Shown here piece after piece: positions 60,368-64,000 of a stretch of DNA of 64,000 bases. A model generated the notes under the pieces. That model had not been told where the DNA came from, searched no databases, and was given only the letters and a program-made list of their open reading frames with translations. The stretch's first letter is position 1, and the number at the start of each line of letters is the position of its first letter. Position numbers and translations under genes: made by a program. The stretch is taken from NCBI RefSeq assembly GCF_000280495.2, contig NZ_CP018016.1, positions 1,240,001-1,304,000 of the forward strand. Direction: 5' to 3'. Source of the DNA: Kosakonia radicincitans DSM 16656. GTDB lineage: Bacteria; Pseudomonadota; Gammaproteobacteria; Enterobacterales; Enterobacteriaceae.

Positions 60368-61509
60368 TATTTATTCTGCACATCATATTGTCCCTCCTCG
60401 ATTTTGACCTCCAAATCAAGCTTGCTGACAAACCCATTGTTATCCAGGCTGTGCGTCACTTTTTTAATCGTCCATGCCGTATCGTCAATGACCGTCTTAA
60501 AGCCAGAGACCCGCACCGGCGTTTCCGGGGTGATGTCGGTACGTCCCCGCGCCAGCGTGAGGGAAAAGGTGGCCGTATTACGTTGAATGTAATGCCACAG
60601 CCCATCAGCTGCCCTTTTCGCTTCTTCTTTGCTGGCATAGACGGTCGACATGCCATAGACGTTATCGGCACTCCCGGCAACGTAAACCGGCTTTTCGCTT
60701 TGCTCTGCCGCAGGTGTCACCGCCTGGGGATGCTCTGTACTGGCAGGGGGTTGCGCAGTGGTTTTACGTTGTAACTGCACTTTTTGCGTCTGATTTTTTG
60801 GCTTTTTGGTATCAAGCCAGCGCGCCGTCACGCCGGTGTAACTTGAGCGGTCGGCAATATTAAAACTGTGTTTATCACCGTCGCTGCGCTGAATGACAAC
60901 CTGCGGGAACGCTTCGCCCTTTGCATTCAATCCCCGTCCTGGTTTAATCAGCATCAGTTTGTTCCATTTCACCGTCAGTTCGGCACCGTTAAGCACCGCC
61001 AGGCGGTGCAGGAAACTGGCGTCCGATTCCATCGACTGGTCGATATGCGCAATCTTAATCCTCTTCAGTGATTCGGCAACGCTGGCTTCCAGCCCGCAGC
61101 GTTTAGCAATCTCCTCAACAATGGCGCCCAGCGTGGTGTCATGCCACGACTGCTCATGTTCTTTGTTGAGTTTGCCGTTGAAATCCGCACTGCGTCCGAT
61201 CACCGTCACCTTATCCGGCGCACCATCATGCTTAACCTGATCGATAACAAACTCACCCAGCCCGACCAGCGCATAGCCCTTTTCGCCGATAAATACGCGG
61301 ATTTTCGTGTCGCGCTGCGGCAACTGAATATCGCCATCGGCGTCACTCAGCACCAGTGTCAGCGTATCAGCGGTGAAACCACGGTTATCTTCGATAGTCA
61401 GGCTGATAAGCCGGGGGGCAATATTTTCGGTGATATCTTTACCGTCCAGCATCAGTAAATAAGCAGGGCTGCTGACCTGCGCCAGCCCATTGGTCAGCGC
61501 ATCGATCAT
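60367..61509 (-). CDS. D: P2-like gpD, tail/late control protein
   Basis: 380-residue phage tail protein of the P2 gpD (late control) family, a hub-associated component, containing RLISLTIEDNRGFTADTLTL and a C-terminal region with KKVTHSLDNNGFVSKLDLEV. P2 gpD is 387 residues. It overlaps gene U by 4 bases. Confidence 0.93.
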   Translation of the reverse strand: MIDALTNGLAQVSSPAYLLMLDGKDITENIAPRLISLTIEDNRGFTADTLTLVLSDADGDIQLPQRDTKIRVFIGEKGYALVGLGEFVIDQVKHDGAPDKVTVIGRSADFNGKLNKEHEQSWHDTTLGAIVEEIAKRCGLEASVAESLKRIKIAHIDQSMESDASFLHRLAVLNGAELTVKWNKLMLIKPGRGLNAKGEAFPQVVIQRSDGDKHSFNIADRSSYTGVTARWLDTKKPKNQTQKVQLQRKTTAQPPASTEHPQAVTPAAEQSEKPVYVAGSADNVYGMSTVYASKEEAKRAADGLWHYIQRNTATFSLTLARGRTDITPETPVRVSGFKTVIDDTAWTIKKVTHSLDNNGFVSKLDLEVKIEEGQYDVQNK

Positions 61510-61967
61510 AGGTCGATCCCCAGCGTTTTTCTTGCCCTGGAATAGAGCTCTTCGCCCTGCTGGCGAATATCGCCGAACATGGCGGCCAGCGACTCATCCA
61601 CCCGCTTTAAGCTCAGTGTGAAGGAAATTTTGCGGGGCGAACCGTCGCTGTAGTACTCGGAACCGTTGTCCTTCAGGCTTTCGATAGCAAACATGCCGTA
61701 AATAGTTCCCGTTCCGTCAATCAGCGGCCACGCTTTCCCCTGTTCGGCCATTGTGCGCACGACATCCAGCGACTGCAGGCCGCCGGTCAGCTCCGGATAG
61801 AGGTCACCGCCAAGAACGATGGTCTCTTCGCCCGGGCCAAGGTACTGAAATGCCGCGCGTTTACCGATGCGGCTATTGGAGGCCCAGTTATATCCGGCCG
61901 TGCGGTTCATGGTGGTATAGGGCAGTGTCTGCCGCATAAATACAAAAAGTCCCAGCGCCAGCATCAT
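61506..61967 (-). CDS. U: P2-like gpU, tail completion protein
   Basis: 153-residue protein of the phage P2 gpU family (MMLALGLFVFMRQTLPYTT), overlapping T and D by 4 bases each, the P2 order. Confidence 0.92.
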   Translation of the reverse strand: MMLALGLFVFMRQTLPYTTMNRTAGYNWASNSRIGKRAAFQYLGPGEETIVLGGDLYPELTGGLQSLDVVRTMAEQGKAWPLIDGTGTIYGMFAIESLKDNGSEYYSDGSPRKISFTLSLKRVDESLAAMFGDIRQQGEELYSRARKTLGIDL

Positions 61968-63676
61968 GGTGCATAACCTCCTAACGCGTTGAATTGCGAG
62001 AGCGCATTGTCGCGCTTATTGTTTTCGTACTGTTCGAGCAGCTCCATCAGGTGGCGGCTGTTATTGCTGCCCGGTGAAACATCGCCCTGTAGCGTCACGT
62101 TGATATCCGTTCTGCTCTGGTCAACGTAGGAACCACCGCCAGCCGGTTTCGCTGCCTGATAATTGTTAAAGCCAGGCATTGCGCTGGTTGGCTGAATGTA
62201 GCTCTGGCTGCCGCTGGCATCTGTCGGCGGTTTCGGTACCTCGAGCACCGGTTTTTTGTCGATAATCCCGAGCTTTTCCAGTACCCAATTCAGGCCGCTG
62301 CCCAATATTTTTACGCTCTCAATCACCAGCGCGATGGAGCCAGAGAGCATCTGGCCGAAATAGAAACCCGCTTTTGCGCACTGGTTCAGCGTTTCCTGGC
62401 TGGCCTGCACCGGCGTAATCAGATCGCTGAAGAGTTGTTTGATGTTCTGCAAGCCGTTGCCGATGAGATCAAACAGCGGTTGTAGCGGCGCAAACAGTCC
62501 GGCGAGCGGAGCGAACGCGGCGCCAATCCCGGCCATTACACCGCTAAAGAAAGCGCTGATTGGCTGCCACCAGGTGTAAATGGCCAGCGCGGCGGCGGCA
62601 ACAATGGCAATCACGCCGACAATCGGCAGCGTGAGCGAACCAAGCACCGCCATAATCCCGCCGCAGACGGTAGTAAAGACGCTGCCAAAAGTGGTCGCAA
62701 TGGTGATCAGCGTGCTGATACCCGTAAAGACCGGCGCGATAACGCCCGCGACGGTGCCAATCGCCCCGGCAACGCCGACCACGACAGTGGCAATCATGCC
62801 GAAGGTTTGCACCAGCCCCTGGTTGTTCTGCACCCACTGTTGCAGCTGCCCCAGATAAACCGTTGCCGTTTGCACCAGCTGGCGCAGGGAGGATTCTTGC
62901 GTACTGAAAATATCCACGCTCAGTGACTGATAAGCACTTTGCAGTGCCTGTAAATCGGTACCGAGATTGCCCGCCTGCGCGCTTACCGCACTTGCCGGGT
63001 TACTTACTTCGCTTTCAGACTGCGCCGGCGCGCTATTTTTCAGCGATTGCTCATAGCCCGGCTGCAGGAGTTTTTTGCCGATGTTGAAGCCAGAAGTGGC
63101 GACGGCCATTCCGGTTTTGCCCACCGCGGAGACTTTCCCGGCGATGCCCTGAATCGTTTGCTGGCCCGCCTGGATTTTTTCCGCGCGTTTTTGCCGGGTC
63201 TCCTGCTTCAGCGCCTGCTGCTGCGTGACAAGCTGCGCGCGATGATCGCTGATCTGGCTTTGCAGTTGCAGTTTCGCCGCCGTCGGCGCATTCGGCTCAA
63301 TGCCTGCGCGCAGCAGCGTTAACCGGTGGTCGATCACCGCTCCGCGTGCCGTTTCGTGCTGTTGCGAAAGCGCGGTTGCACGCTCCTGCGTGAAGTTTAG
63401 AATGCTGGCGTGGCTGCGCGTCGGCGGGCCTTGCTCCGTCAGCTTTTGCGCGCGCAACTGCACGGTTTGCAGGCGCAGGCTGAGTGCCGAAAGGGATTTT
63501 TCGGCCTGCGTTAAACCCTCAACCTGGGCAAGCTGGCTGTACAACCCGCGCAGATTTTTCTCCGTCTCTTTGATACCCGCAGCAAGCGAAACATTCGCCG
63601 TTTGCAGGTTTTTAAACGGGCGCGTCGCCTGGTCAACAGCCGTGAGCAGTGCGTCAATATTTGTGCTGTTACTCAT
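61964..63676 (-). CDS. T: P2-like gpT, tail tape measure protein
   Basis: 570-residue tape measure protein: coiled-coil N-terminal half, hydrophobic segments at about 310-400, and the C-terminal part of P2 gpT type (DINVTLQGDVSPGSNNSRHL). P2 gpT is about 815 residues, so this is short and predicts a shorter tail. It overlaps E' by 8 bases. Confidence 0.92.
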   Translation of the reverse strand: MSNSTNIDALLTAVDQATRPFKNLQTANVSLAAGIKETEKNLRGLYSQLAQVEGLTQAEKSLSALSLRLQTVQLRAQKLTEQGPPTRSHASILNFTQERATALSQQHETARGAVIDHRLTLLRAGIEPNAPTAAKLQLQSQISDHRAQLVTQQQALKQETRQKRAEKIQAGQQTIQGIAGKVSAVGKTGMAVATSGFNIGKKLLQPGYEQSLKNSAPAQSESEVSNPASAVSAQAGNLGTDLQALQSAYQSLSVDIFSTQESSLRQLVQTATVYLGQLQQWVQNNQGLVQTFGMIATVVVGVAGAIGTVAGVIAPVFTGISTLITIATTFGSVFTTVCGGIMAVLGSLTLPIVGVIAIVAAAALAIYTWWQPISAFFSGVMAGIGAAFAPLAGLFAPLQPLFDLIGNGLQNIKQLFSDLITPVQASQETLNQCAKAGFYFGQMLSGSIALVIESVKILGSGLNWVLEKLGIIDKKPVLEVPKPPTDASGSQSYIQPTSAMPGFNNYQAAKPAGGGSYVDQSRTDINVTLQGDVSPGSNNSRHLMELLEQYENNKRDNALSQFNALGGYAP

Positions 63677-64000
63677 GTGTGTTTCCGCTTCGCTGAAGCG
63701 CCTTTTCGCGCCATGTGATGAGTTCGCTCAGACTCAGGGGGTAGAGTTCTGATGGCGGCCAGTGAAAAATCACCGCGATATCCGCCATCAAATCGTCAAC
63801 CGACAGGTTGGCCGGAAAACTTACTGTGCCGAAACCGGCGACAAAAAACCGACCACCTTGCCTGCCAGCGCGACCATATCCGCCAGATCCAGCGCCGCCA
63901 CTTCCTGTTCGGTCAGGGAAGGCGAGGTGATACGCGGCAGCACTTTAATCAGCGCATCCACTTCAGCATTCGCCACTGCCGCCAGGCTCAAACCGCGCAG
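63669..64000 (-). CDS. P2-like gpE+E' frameshift product, 5' truncated by window edge
   Basis: The E' frame ends at 63669 and reads LSVDDLMADIAVIFHWPPSE, then SLSELITWREKALQ, typical of the tail assembly chaperone extension. It is joined to gene E by a -1 shift on the run TTTTTTG (minus strand, 63842-63848), as in P2. The start is outside the window. Confidence 0.88.
63821..64000 (-). CDS. E: P2-like gpE, tail assembly chaperone, 5' truncated by window edge
   Basis: Unshifted frame ending at 63821 (...LADMVALAGKVVGFLSPVSAQ). Its start lies beyond base 64000. The ratio of E to E+E' is set by the slippery site in the family. Confidence 0.88.
   Translation of the reverse strand: MRGLSLAAVANAEVDALIKVLPRITSPSLTEQEVAALDLADMVALAGKVVGFLSPVSAQ

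Overview
The window comes from an enterobacterial chromosome (Enterobacteriaceae, most like Kosakonia, Enterobacter or Klebsiella; genus is inference). The basis is the core block smpB-ratA-rnfH-bamE-recN-nadK-grpE and ffh-rpsP-rimM-trmD-rplS, a 363-nt tmRNA encoding the tag ANDENYALAA, and E. coli-like protein lengths throughout.

Layout. (1) 1-944: 3' part of a citrate/2-hydroxycarboxylate transporter. (2) 1.1-24.7 kb: a very compact flagellar cluster. fliC faces away from fliDST; a leftward unit reads fliE-cheR-cheB-cheY-cheZ-flhB-flhA-flhE; a rightward unit reads fliF-fliR, followed by a LuxR-type regulator and a leftward flhDC pair. fliA, motAB, cheA/cheW, receptors and the flg genes are not in the window. 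(3) 25.2-29.2 kb: a secreted subtilisin-like protein of 1308 residues with near-identical repeats and a C-terminal carbohydrate-binding module. (4) 29.5-38.7 kb: an MdtABC/MuxABC-type RND efflux operon with its outer-membrane channel and a 52-residue Gly-rich lipoprotein. (5) 38.7-44.2 kb: a LysR regulator divergent from two ureohydrolase genes, an amino-acid-type binding protein and a fused permease-ATPase, probably for uptake and hydrolysis of a guanidino compound.

(6) 44.2-48.05 kb: a small accessory island against the 3' end of ssrA, a classical integration site. It holds prophage-satellite-like debris and, most interesting, a stand-alone reverse transcriptase preceded by about 350 bp of strongly structured sequence containing a hydrophobic, helix-like open frame. 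The arrangement resembles the defence-associated reverse transcriptases that work with an upstream non-coding RNA (DRT2/UG2-type is my best guess). An intact IS3-family element has split the RT gene just before its YMDD motif; removing the element and one GGG duplication restores a 256-codon frame.

(7) 48.05-60.0 kb: conserved core genes, with SOS boxes before recN, a sigma-32 promoter before grpE and a roughly 210-bp inverted-repeat element between ffh and rpsP. (8) 60.0-64.0 kb: the end of a P2-like prophage lying just after rplS (ogr, D, U, T, E/E' on the minus strand), continuing out of the window.
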